DNA of 11,918 nucleotides from JAISXK01 sp031549625 (GTDB lineage: Bacteria; Bacillota; Clostridia; Christensenellales; CAG-138), in assembly GCA_031549625.1 (NCBI GenBank), contig JAVBPK010000127.1, forward strand, positions 1 to 11,918, written 5' to 3'. Shown in pieces: positions 1-6,031 of the stretch. Under the pieces are notes generated by a model. That model saw only the letters and a program-made list of their open reading frames with translations, did no database searches and was not told the DNA's origin. Position numbers and translations under genes: made by a program. Position 1 is the stretch's first letter; each line of letters begins with the position of its first letter.

Positions 1-296
1 AATATGCCGCCGTAGCAACGCCTTTAAAGAAAATCTCTCCGCATAAATTGCGCAGCACATATGGCACGATACTGTATCAGGAAACGGGAGATATTTACCT
101 GGTGGCGGATGTACTTGGCCACAAAGACGTGAATACCACGCGCAAGCATTATGCGGCATTATCCGAAGACCGCCGGCGCATGGCAGCTCGTGTGGTAAAA
201 TTGCGTGAAAATGCAGACCTTCCTTCACCATACAAGGATGAAGCCGCAGCCGCCAAAGAAATGTCCGACACAGCCGGACGCAAACGGGATGAATGA
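1..296 (+). CDS. Tyrosine recombinase/integrase, C-terminal fragment (5' end outside window)
   Basis: The reading frame is open from the left edge and ends at TGA 294-296, so only the last part of the catalytic domain is present. The visible signature is that of tyrosine site-specific recombinases: an HxxR box (His 42-44, Arg 51-53, read as HKLRSTYGT), then LGHKDVNTT with the second catalytic His at 120-122, then KHYA with the presumed nucleophile Tyr at 150-152, ten residues later. These enzymes cut and rejoin DNA through a 3'-phosphotyrosine intermediate. The usual His after the HxxR arginine is Ser here; that position is not one of the core catalytic residues. After the Tyr there is a long charged tail. 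Whether this is a phage or ICE integrase or a resident Xer-like enzyme cannot be decided, because the N-terminal domain and any att site are missing. No second mobile-element gene is seen beside it. Confidence 0.88.
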   Translation, partial: YAAVATPLKKISPHKLRSTYGTILYQETGDIYLVADVLGHKDVNTTRKHYAALSEDRRRMAARVVKLRENADLPSPYKDEAAAAKEMSDTAGRKRDE

Positions 297-306
297 AAAT
301 CGCGCA

Positions 307-663
307 TTATTTTACGCGCCGCTTCCGAACGCCGTGCATGGCGTTCGCGGAAATTTGCGCGATGTAACTTGCCTTTAATTTTTCTTCCCATTCCGCCAGT
401 AATGCCGCATCTGGCTCGAATTTCGTCAATCCTCCTTCTTCTCTTTCGGCTTCCTCTTCTCCTTCATAATAAGCGTTTAAGTAATCGTCGGCATCTTCCA
501 TGACGACGTCCGCAACCGGAATTTCTAAATATTCTTCTTCCAGCGTATCCGCGTCCAGACATTTGCAGCAATTGTCACAAACCTTTTCAGGATTTAAATC
601 ACAACGTTGACATTCGCCGCATTCGCTGCATGTTTTTTGCTCATACAGTACGCATGCTTTCAT
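307..663 (-). CDS. Cysteine-rich acidic protein of unknown function, divergent from lexA
   Basis: A 118-residue protein starting at ATG 663, supported by an AAGGGGAG ribosome binding site at 672-679. Nine cysteines lie in the first 35 residues: C4, then C12, C15, C18 and C21 in a C-x2-C-x2-C-x2-C run, then C29, C32, C33 and C35. This spacing suggests a bound metal, zinc or an Fe-S cluster (inference). The middle (about residues 40-77) is very acidic, with runs such as EGEEEAEREEGG. The C-terminus is basic (RKRRVK). No signal peptide or membrane segment is seen, so it is probably cytoplasmic. It is convergent with the recombinase fragment (10-nt gap) and divergent from lexA, with a 160-nt shared upstream region. 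I do not recognise a characterised family. The RBS, the cysteine pattern and the placement argue that it is a real gene. Confidence 0.78.
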   Translation of the reverse strand: MKACVLYEQKTCSECGECQRCDLNPEKVCDNCCKCLDADTLEEEYLEIPVADVVMEDADDYLNAYYEGEEEAEREEGGLTKFEPDAALLAEWEEKLKASYIAQISANAMHGVRKRRVK

Positions 664-714
664 GGCATATGCTCCCCTTCATTCGCGTTTGTTTGTGTTT
701 CTTATTCTATACCA

Positions 715-731
715 TTTGCGCAAATTTGTGC
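715..731. promoter_or_regulatory. Palindrome in the divergent lexA / cysteine-rich gene intergenic region
   Basis: TTTGCGCAAA (715-724) is a perfect 10-bp palindrome. It overlaps a second, near-perfect one, GCGCAAATTTGTGC (718-731, one mismatched pair). It is distinct from the LexA box further right. A weak - strand -10 candidate (TAGAAT, complement of 704-709) lies just downstream of it for the cysteine-rich gene, so it could be an operator for that gene. This is inference only. Confidence 0.35.
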
Positions 732-755
732 AGCTATATTCTATTTTTCTTCTTT

Positions 756-769
756 CGAACAAACGTTTG
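756..769. promoter_or_regulatory. LexA-binding SOS box
   Basis: CGAACAAACGTTTG matches the Gram-positive (Bacillus-type) LexA operator CGAACRNRYGTTYC at all but the last base and is a near-perfect inverted repeat (CGAAC-N4-GTTTG). It overlaps the first bases of the lexA -35 element, so LexA bound here would block RNA polymerase. That is the normal negative autoregulation of lexA. The divergent cysteine-rich gene starts 92 bp to the left and could share this control. Confidence 0.85.
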
Positions 770-794
770 AAATAATGATTTTTTGTGATACAAT
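767..794 (+). promoter_or_regulatory. lexA promoter (extended -10)
   Basis: A -35 element TTGAAA (767-772), a 16-nt spacer, and -10 TACAAT (789-794) preceded by TG at 786-787, which makes an extended -10. Transcription would begin near 800, giving a short leader of about 23 nt with the ribosome binding site. This places the in-frame ATG at 797 and GTG at 785 at or upstream of the start site, which supports ATG 824 as the lexA start. Confidence 0.72.
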
Positions 795-823
795 ATATGG
801 TAGAACAATTGGGGAGGTCGGCT

Positions 824-1450
824 ATGAAGAAATTGCAAGATCCTAAAAAAAGTATTTATGATTTTATCGTTCAATTTTACGAAAAACACCACTTCCCCCC
901 CACTGTCCGCGAAATTGGCGCGGCCGTTGGGCTTGCCTCCACCTCTACCGTTCACACTCATCTTGCAAAGCTGGAAAAAGAAGGGCTCATCCAACGCAAT
1001 CCATCCAAACAGCGCTCCATCGTTCTTACCCCATCCGAAAAGTTCACTGCCGCCTATGGCGTAACTGTTCCTATGGTTGGCAACGTTGCGGCGGGCATAC
1101 CCATACTCGCCGTTGAAAACATCGAGGACGAGTTTACTATGCCTTTCCAACTTCTGCATGGCGCGCAAAAAGGTGAGGTATTCTTATTGAAAGTGGAAGG
1201 CGCCAGCATGATCGATACCGGCATGCTGCATGGTGACTATTTAGTCGTACATAACGGCTTACAGGTCAACAATGGGGATATCGTTGTGGCGCGCATACAG
1301 GGCGAACGGGCCACTGTCAAACGCTTTTACAAGGAAAAAGACCGAGTCCGTCTCCAACCGGAAAACGCTACCATGCAACCCATCTACGCGGCGCTCAGCG
1401 ACGTGGAAGTTGTCGGTAAAGTCGTTGGTCTTATGCGTAATTTTAAATAA
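824..1450 (+). CDS. lexA: LexA, SOS response repressor and self-cleaving peptidase (S24 family)
   Basis: A 208-residue protein, normal LexA length. The start is ATG 824, with GGGGAGG (811-817) six bases upstream. The N-terminal winged helix-turn-helix (about residues 1-68) contains the family pattern PPTVREIGAAVGLASTSTVH. The autocleavage site Ala90-Gly91 lies in VAAGIP. The C-terminal peptidase domain has the catalytic Ser128 (EGASMID) and Lys166 (ATVKRF). LexA represses DNA-repair genes; RecA filaments on single-stranded DNA trigger its self-cleavage and derepression. The SOS box overlapping its own promoter shows autoregulation. It is divergent from a cysteine-rich protein gene and convergent with the mismatch-repair operon, whose last stop codon is only 8 nt past the lexA stop. 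All key residues are intact. Confidence 0.97.
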   Translation: MKKLQDPKKSIYDFIVQFYEKHHFPPTVREIGAAVGLASTSTVHTHLAKLEKEGLIQRNPSKQRSIVLTPSEKFTAAYGVTVPMVGNVAAGIPILAVENIEDEFTMPFQLLHGAQKGEVFLLKVEGASMIDTGMLHGDYLVVHNGLQVNNGDIVVARIQGERATVKRFYKEKDRVRLQPENATMQPIYAALSDVEVVGKVVGLMRNFK

Positions 1451-1458
1451 AGATAAGG

Positions 1459-2730
1459 CTATACGATGGCGCTATTTTGCAAGGCATCCCAAGCGAGCAT
1501 AGCCGCCAGTTTGCCATGCGCATATGTTAGCGCCCCTTGTATGTACGCGATGTACGGCTCGCGTATTGGCGCATCTGCGCTCAATTCGATGGATGCCCCT
1601 TCTATGAAAGTGCCTGCCGCCATGATAACCTTTGATGTGTAACCGGGCATATCCCATGGTTCCGGCACCACAAAACTATCGACCGGCGCGGCGCGTTGTA
1701 TGCTCTGCACAAAGGCGATAAGTTCCGCTTCTGTTTGGAATTGGAGTGCTTGTATGATATCAGCGCGTTTTCTATCGCTGCGCGGCAAGGTTTTCATACC
1801 CGCGTTTTCGAATATGCGTGCAAAGAGCACCGCCGTTTTCAAGCTTTGCGCCGTGGTGTGCGGCGCAAGGAACAAGCCTTGGTAAAAAGGAAGATACCCG
1901 CCCGCGTAAGAACCCACTTCGCGCCCAATGCCAGGCACGGTCAATCGCTGTTCTATCCGTTCTATGCATGCCGCTGTCCCCGCGATGTATCCCCCTGTGG
2001 GCGCAAGCCCGCCGCCTGGGTTTTTGATTAGCGAGCCGACGACTACGTCCGCGCCGACCATACTGGGCTCCGCTTCTTCCGTAAACTCACCATAACAATT
2101 GTCCACAACGATGATACAATCTTTATATTGGGCGCGAATGGCAGAAAATACGGCTTGTAATGCCTCGCAAGTAAACGCTTCACGCCAGGCATACCCTCTG
2201 GATCGTTGTACATATACAACGCGGATGCTTTTCTCCTTTTGCAAACAATCGAGTATCGCAGGGGTATTTATATTGCCGTTTTCATGCAAAGGCAACTCCT
2301 TATACTGTATGCCAAAAGCGCACAACGAGCCCGGTAAACAGTCCTTGATGCCGATTGCCTGTTCTAATGTGTCGTATGGTTTGCCCGTGATGGAAAGCAT
2401 GGTATCGCCGGGCGATAAAAGCCCGGCCAATGCTAAAAAAAGCGCGTGTGTGCCGTTTACTATTTGGGGGCGTACGATCGCTTCTTCCGTCGCGAATACG
2501 CGCGCGAATACACGTTCCAATGCATCTCGGCCGATATCCGCGTACCCATACCCTGTGGTAGGCGCAAAATGGCGCTGCGCTACATTTTCGGCTTGAAAAG
2601 CGGCCAGCACACGATTTTGATTGATTATTTCAATGGAATCGATGCCATGAAAGACTTCATGCAATTCCTGCTCCGCCCGCATGACGATCGCATGGGCCGC
2701 CTTGGAAATCACTAGGCTATCTTGCGCCAT
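1459..2730 (-). CDS. ynbB: YnbB-type PLP-dependent enzyme (methionine gamma-lyase-like / 'aluminium resistance' family)
   Basis: A 423-residue fold-type I PLP enzyme related to cystathionine/methionine lyases and matching the 'aluminium resistance protein' family (Bacillus YnbB). Visible features are TTGYGYADIGRD near residues 58-69, RPQIVNGTHALFLAL (about 87-101) for the cofactor-binding loop, VVDNCYGEF with the PLP-ring Asp210, and the presumed Schiff-base Lys236 in GSLIKNPGGG, followed by a Gly-rich LAPTGGYIAG. The true substrate is not established from sequence; a carbon-sulfur lyase activity is a family-level guess. The start ATG 2730 is 2 nt past the hfq stop and has no strong ribosome binding site, so translation is probably coupled to hfq. 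YnbB also lies near hfq and miaA in Bacillus subtilis, so the linkage is old. It is the last gene of the operon, convergent with lexA. Confidence 0.9.
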   Translation of the reverse strand: MAQDSLVISKAAHAIVMRAEQELHEVFHGIDSIEIINQNRVLAAFQAENVAQRHFAPTTGYGYADIGRDALERVFARVFATEEAIVRPQIVNGTHALFLALAGLLSPGDTMLSITGKPYDTLEQAIGIKDCLPGSLCAFGIQYKELPLHENGNINTPAILDCLQKEKSIRVVYVQRSRGYAWREAFTCEALQAVFSAIRAQYKDCIIVVDNCYGEFTEEAEPSMVGADVVVGSLIKNPGGGLAPTGGYIAGTAACIERIEQRLTVPGIGREVGSYAGGYLPFYQGLFLAPHTTAQSLKTAVLFARIFENAGMKTLPRSDRKRADIIQALQFQTEAELIAFVQSIQRAAPVDSFVVPEPWDMPGYTSKVIMAAGTFIEGASIELSADAPIREPYIAYIQGALTYAHGKLAAMLAWDALQNSAIV

Positions 2731-2732
2731 AC

Positions 2733-2993
2733 TTATTCGCCAGCTTCGCTTGCGAGTTCCGCTTGCGTGGGTTCTAACGGGATGTGATGCGGCATAGTCA
2801 CCGAAGAAATGCCATGCTTGTAAAGCATCATTTGTTTGCCATCTTCCGCGATAATCACCAATACGAAATTATCGAATGCGCGCACCATGGCGTTTTTGAG
2901 TTGATATCCGTTGGTAAGGTGAACAGTGCAGGGGATTTTTTGTTTACGCAACTGGTTCAGTATGCGGTCCTGCGGATTCTCCTTCGCTGCCAT
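2733..2993 (-). CDS. hfq: Hfq, Sm-like RNA chaperone
   Basis: An 86-residue Hfq. The start ATG 2993 was chosen because AAGGAG (3003-3008) lies 9 nt upstream. An in-frame ATG at 3014 lacks any ribosome binding site and would place that AAGGAG inside the coding region. The Sm1 motif runs from about residue 20 to 50 (NGYQLKNAMVRAFDNFVLVI) and the Sm2 motif is YKHGISSV (58-65), with Gly where Ala is more usual. Proximal-face RNA-binding positions Gln8, Asp9, Phe43, Lys59 and His60 are present. The C-terminal tail of about 20 residues is acidic and short, as in other Gram-positive Hfq proteins. Hfq forms hexameric rings that bind U-rich and A-rich RNA; its importance for small-RNA regulation in Bacillota varies between species. 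The first 50 nt overlap the end of miaA in another frame. Confidence 0.96.
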   Translation of the reverse strand: MAAKENPQDRILNQLRKQKIPCTVHLTNGYQLKNAMVRAFDNFVLVIIAEDGKQMMLYKHGISSVTMPHHIPLEPTQAELASEAGE

Positions 2994-3963
2994 ATTTGGT
3001 ATCTCCTTCCCCATCGTTTGTAAAAAAATATGTCTCTATCTTTTCTACTATAGATTCGCGCTCACATGGCGGAGTAATATCAAACCATGCAATGTTTGCG
3101 TCGCGCTTGAACCAGGTCCATTGGCGCTTTGCAAAACGGCGTGTTTCTCTTTTAATGTCTTCAATTGCGCTGTTCTTATCCGTCTCTTGATGATAATAGC
3201 GCAGCAACTGCTTGTACCCCAAGCCATTCAACGCAGGAAGCGACCTACTATACTCCGCATTATACAGCTTTTCGACCTCTTCTAGCAAGCCATTTTCTAG
3301 CATGCCGTCCACACGTTGCTCGATGCGCGCATACAGCGTCTGCCGATCCATGGTTAAGCCGGCTATTTTTGCCCTATAGCGCGTTTCGGCTTGTTTGGTA
3401 TTCACAAAGTCCATTTCGTAGGCGGAAAGCGCCTTTCCAGATAATTTTAGCACTTCCAACGCGCGCAAAACGCGTTTTGTATCGTTTGGATGCAAGCGGG
3501 CGGCGGTGACCGGGTCTGCGGCGGAAAGGTTTTTATGTAAAATGCCTGGGGTTTCTTCTTCCAAGGCTATTAATTCTTTTCTTAATGTATCATTCCCTGC
3601 TATATTTGTAAAATGCAAAGGATGAGTCAGCGCGTTGATGTATAAACCGGATCCGCCAACAACAATCGCTCTTTTTCCGCGCGCGTGAATATCGGCGATA
3701 CAGGCAAAAGCCGCCTCCTGATATTTTGCAACGCTAAATGTGGCATCGGAAATATCCGCCACATCGATCATATGATGCGCGATGCCTTCGCGTTCCTTCA
3801 TACTCGGTTTTGCGGAGCCGATATCCAGGCCACGGTATATTTGGATGGAATCCGCTGATATGATATCCGCATTCATCCGCTTTGCCAGCTGTATGGATAT
3901 ATCCGTCTTTCCTACGGCCGTCGGCCCCACCAAAAGATAGATTTCTTCTTTTTGCAATCGCAT
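2944..3963 (-). CDS. miaA: MiaA, tRNA dimethylallyltransferase
   Basis: A 339-residue protein that transfers a dimethylallyl group from DMAPP to N6 of A37 in tRNAs reading codons that begin with U. Visible motifs are the P-loop GPTAVGKT (residues 13-20), ISADSIQIYRGLDIGSAKP, HHMIDVADISDATFS, GGSGLYI, RVLRALEV and the C-terminal KRQWTWFKRD. The start ATG 3963 is preceded by GGAGGAG only a few bases upstream; an in-frame TTG at 3957 has better spacing and is an alternative. The upstream in-frame ATG at 4047 lies inside mutL and is unlikely. After the conserved core the protein continues with a polar, Gly/Glu-rich tail (ending HTEPVA) that crosses the hfq start, making it somewhat longer than the usual ~310 residues. 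It lies 55 nt downstream of mutL; MiaB, encoded at the head of the operon, acts on its product. Confidence 0.95.
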   Translation of the reverse strand: MRLQKEEIYLLVGPTAVGKTDISIQLAKRMNADIISADSIQIYRGLDIGSAKPSMKEREGIAHHMIDVADISDATFSVAKYQEAAFACIADIHARGKRAIVVGGSGLYINALTHPLHFTNIAGNDTLRKELIALEEETPGILHKNLSAADPVTAARLHPNDTKRVLRALEVLKLSGKALSAYEMDFVNTKQAETRYRAKIAGLTMDRQTLYARIEQRVDGMLENGLLEEVEKLYNAEYSRSLPALNGLGYKQLLRYYHQETDKNSAIEDIKRETRRFAKRQWTWFKRDANIAWFDITPPCERESIVEKIETYFFTNDGEGDTKYGSEGESAGPHTEPVA

Positions 3964-4005
3964 ACTCCTCCGCCCCGATGATTCCCTGTTCCATGAAAGA
4001 CTATA

Positions 4006-4017
4006 CCGCTTTTGCGG
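4006..4017 (-). other. Small hairpin in the mutL-miaA gap
   Basis: CCGC-TTTT-GCGG forms a 4-bp GC stem immediately after the mutL stop codon. No T-run follows it on the - strand, so it is not a convincing terminator. It may be only a processing or pausing site, or chance. Confidence 0.25.
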
Positions 4018-4018
4018 C

Positions 4019-6031
4019 CTATACAATGCGTTTAAACATTTTCTCAAGCTCTTTTTTCGTCAAACGAAACAGCACAGGACGCCCATGCGGGCAGGTCAAA
4101 GGTATCCCATCCTGTATAAAATAGGCAAGCAACTCTTTTATTTCGTCTTCTGTGATGGGATCTCCGCCTTTGATCGCGTGTTTGCAGGAAGCTTGTATGA
4201 TCGCTTCCTTGCGCAACGTAGCTGTTTTGTTGCTGCCCAGACGCAAAATGGTCTCGATACCCTCGCGCAGTATTCGGCCGACCGGCGCGCCGGCAAGCAC
4301 AGAAGGCACAGAATGTACGCGCACGGTTAAATGGGAGGAAGCCTCTATACCAAATCCCATTTGCGCAAGCATGTTGTCGCATTCTGCAAATTCCGCAAAT
4401 TCTGAAGGCGTCAGCTGTAAAAGTTCCGGTATCAGCAACAACTGCGAAGCCACTTGTTCTTCGGCGGACATGAACCGCTCGTATAGCCTTCGTTCATGCG
4501 CCGCATGTTGATCGACAAAAAAGAGCTGCTCGCCTTGTTGTACGATCCAAAATGTGTGATACGCCTGACCGATTATGGAAATGGGAGCATCACCAAAGCT
4601 GCTTTGTTCCCCTGCCAACTCTTTTAAGGTTTCAGCTGGCGGCATTTCATGCGGCTGCTCTATGCTTTGCCCTTCAGGCGCTTTTTCCAGTGGACTATCT
4701 ATTTTCTGCTGATACTTTTGTGATTCTGCATACGCATCCCGCCCCGCTTTTACTGCCCCGCCATCATATGGCTTATTTGCAATTTCCGCCGGCATGTGCG
4801 CAATATGGTATAGCGGTATGTCGTATACGCTTTCTTTCACTTTAAAATTTCCTGCCGGTTTCCTGTCCGCGACAGGCGCAGGCATCATATAGTTCTTTGG
4901 CGACGAAGCTGGTTTGCCGCTGTTTAAAGAAAACATGCCGCTATTTTCCTGTAATTGCTTGGCATTTTGGCTATTTTGATAAGTACTTTGCGCAAAGGAA
5001 ACCGCTTGCCTTTGCGCGGACAGCGGGAGTTCAACCGATGGGATGCCAACATGCCCAAGCGCGCGCTTGCAGGCGTCGCTCAGGGCTGTCTGCACCCTGC
5101 CTTCTTGCGCAAAACGCACTTCCAGCTTTGCCGGATGTACATTGACATCGACTTCCCTGCTGCTTATAGCCAAATGCAACACACAAAACGGGTAGCGTCC
5201 GCTCATCAGGCGGACATCATATGCCCGCTGCAATGTGTTTGACAGCATGAAGGATCGGATGCAACGCCTATTCAGGAAAAAATGCTGACTCCTTTTGTTT
5301 GGCCGCGCAATTTCGGCCGTACCTATGAAGCCGGATATGCGTATAAACCCGTTATCAAAATCAACTTCACGAATATGCGGCAATACTTCTTCGCCATATA
5401 CGCAATACAACGCGTTCTTTAACTGCCCGTCACCCGCGCTTTTATACACCGTTTTTTCGTTGTTGACAAATTCGAAAGTGATGTCTGGCCTTGCCAGTAT
5501 CATGTTTGCTATGACATCCCCGATGTTGGCCGCTTCTGTACGCGTGCTTTTTAAAAATTTTCGTCTGGCCGGTACATTGTAGAATAAGTTTTCGACTACT
5601 ATTGTGGTGCCCGGGCGCATGGCCACCGGCTGTCGCGCCTTGCATTCCCCGCCTTCTATGCGAAGCAATACGCCTGTTTCTGCTTCCGCTACCGCCGTTT
5701 GCAGCTCCACCTGCGAGACGGCGGCAATCGAGCTTAACGCCTCGCCGCGAAAACCCAGTGTTTCGATATGCGTCAGATCGTCTTCTGTGGAGATTTTACT
5801 CGTTGCATGGCGTTCAAAAGCTGTCAGGGCCTCTTCCGCGGGGATGCCGATGCCGTCATCTGCAATGGAAATCGTATCGACTCCGCCATTTTTGATTTTT
5901 ATGGTTATATGCTTCGCCTGCGCGTCGATGGCATTTTCAAGCAATTCTTTTACAACCGACACAGGACGTTCTACCACTTCGCCGGCCGCAATCTGATTTG
6001 CGATATGCGGTTCTAAAATTTTTATCGGCAT
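4019..6031 (-). CDS. mutL: MutL, mismatch repair ATPase and endonuclease
   Basis: A 670-residue MutL. The N-terminal GHKL ATPase shows IAAGEVVERPVSVVKELLEN with the catalytic Glu/Asn box (ELLENAIDA), DDGIGI, RHATSKI and TLGFRGEAL. A low-complexity linker spans about residues 335-470. The C-terminal domain carries the metal-dependent nicking motif DQHAAHERRLYE (around residue 505), the ASCKHAIKGGD block and the C-terminal CPHGRP, so it is an endonuclease-type MutL as found in bacteria without MutH. QLLLIP shortly after the DQHA motif fits a beta-clamp-binding motif. MutL links MutS recognition of mispairs to strand incision. Start ATG 6031 overlaps the last 10 nt of mutS and has no clear ribosome binding site, which implies translational coupling. 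Confidence 0.97.
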   Translation of the reverse strand: MPIKILEPHIANQIAAGEVVERPVSVVKELLENAIDAQAKHITIKIKNGGVDTISIADDGIGIPAEEALTAFERHATSKISTEDDLTHIETLGFRGEALSSIAAVSQVELQTAVAEAETGVLLRIEGGECKARQPVAMRPGTTIVVENLFYNVPARRKFLKSTRTEAANIGDVIANMILARPDITFEFVNNEKTVYKSAGDGQLKNALYCVYGEEVLPHIREVDFDNGFIRISGFIGTAEIARPNKRSQHFFLNRRCIRSFMLSNTLQRAYDVRLMSGRYPFCVLHLAISSREVDVNVHPAKLEVRFAQEGRVQTALSDACKRALGHVGIPSVELPLSAQRQAVSFAQSTYQNSQNAKQLQENSGMFSLNSGKPASSPKNYMMPAPVADRKPAGNFKVKESVYDIPLYHIAHMPAEIANKPYDGGAVKAGRDAYAESQKYQQKIDSPLEKAPEGQSIEQPHEMPPAETLKELAGEQSSFGDAPISIIGQAYHTFWIVQQGEQLFFVDQHAAHERRLYERFMSAEEQVASQLLLIPELLQLTPSEFAEFAECDNMLAQMGFGIEASSHLTVRVHSVPSVLAGAPVGRILREGIETILRLGSNKTATLRKEAIIQASCKHAIKGGDPITEDEIKELLAYFIQDGIPLTCPHGRPVLFRLTKKELEKMFKRIV

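Noticed and set aside
297..325. Terminator between the recombinase and the cysteine-rich gene
   Set aside because: CGCG words flank an AT-rich loop and ATTTT follows on the - strand, but the stem is only 4-5 bp; too weak to call.
785..823. Upstream in-frame starts for lexA (GTG 785, ATG 797)
   Set aside because: Both overlap the -10 element or precede the predicted transcription start; ATG 824 has GGGGAGG at good spacing.
734..1168. 144-residue - strand open frame antisense to lexA
   Set aside because: It covers the lexA promoter and DNA-binding domain, has no family features, and lexA is certain on the other strand.
3964..4047. Longer MiaA starting at ATG 4047 inside mutL
   Set aside because: The extra residues precede the conserved P-loop start, and ATG 3963 has a GGAGG-type site close upstream.
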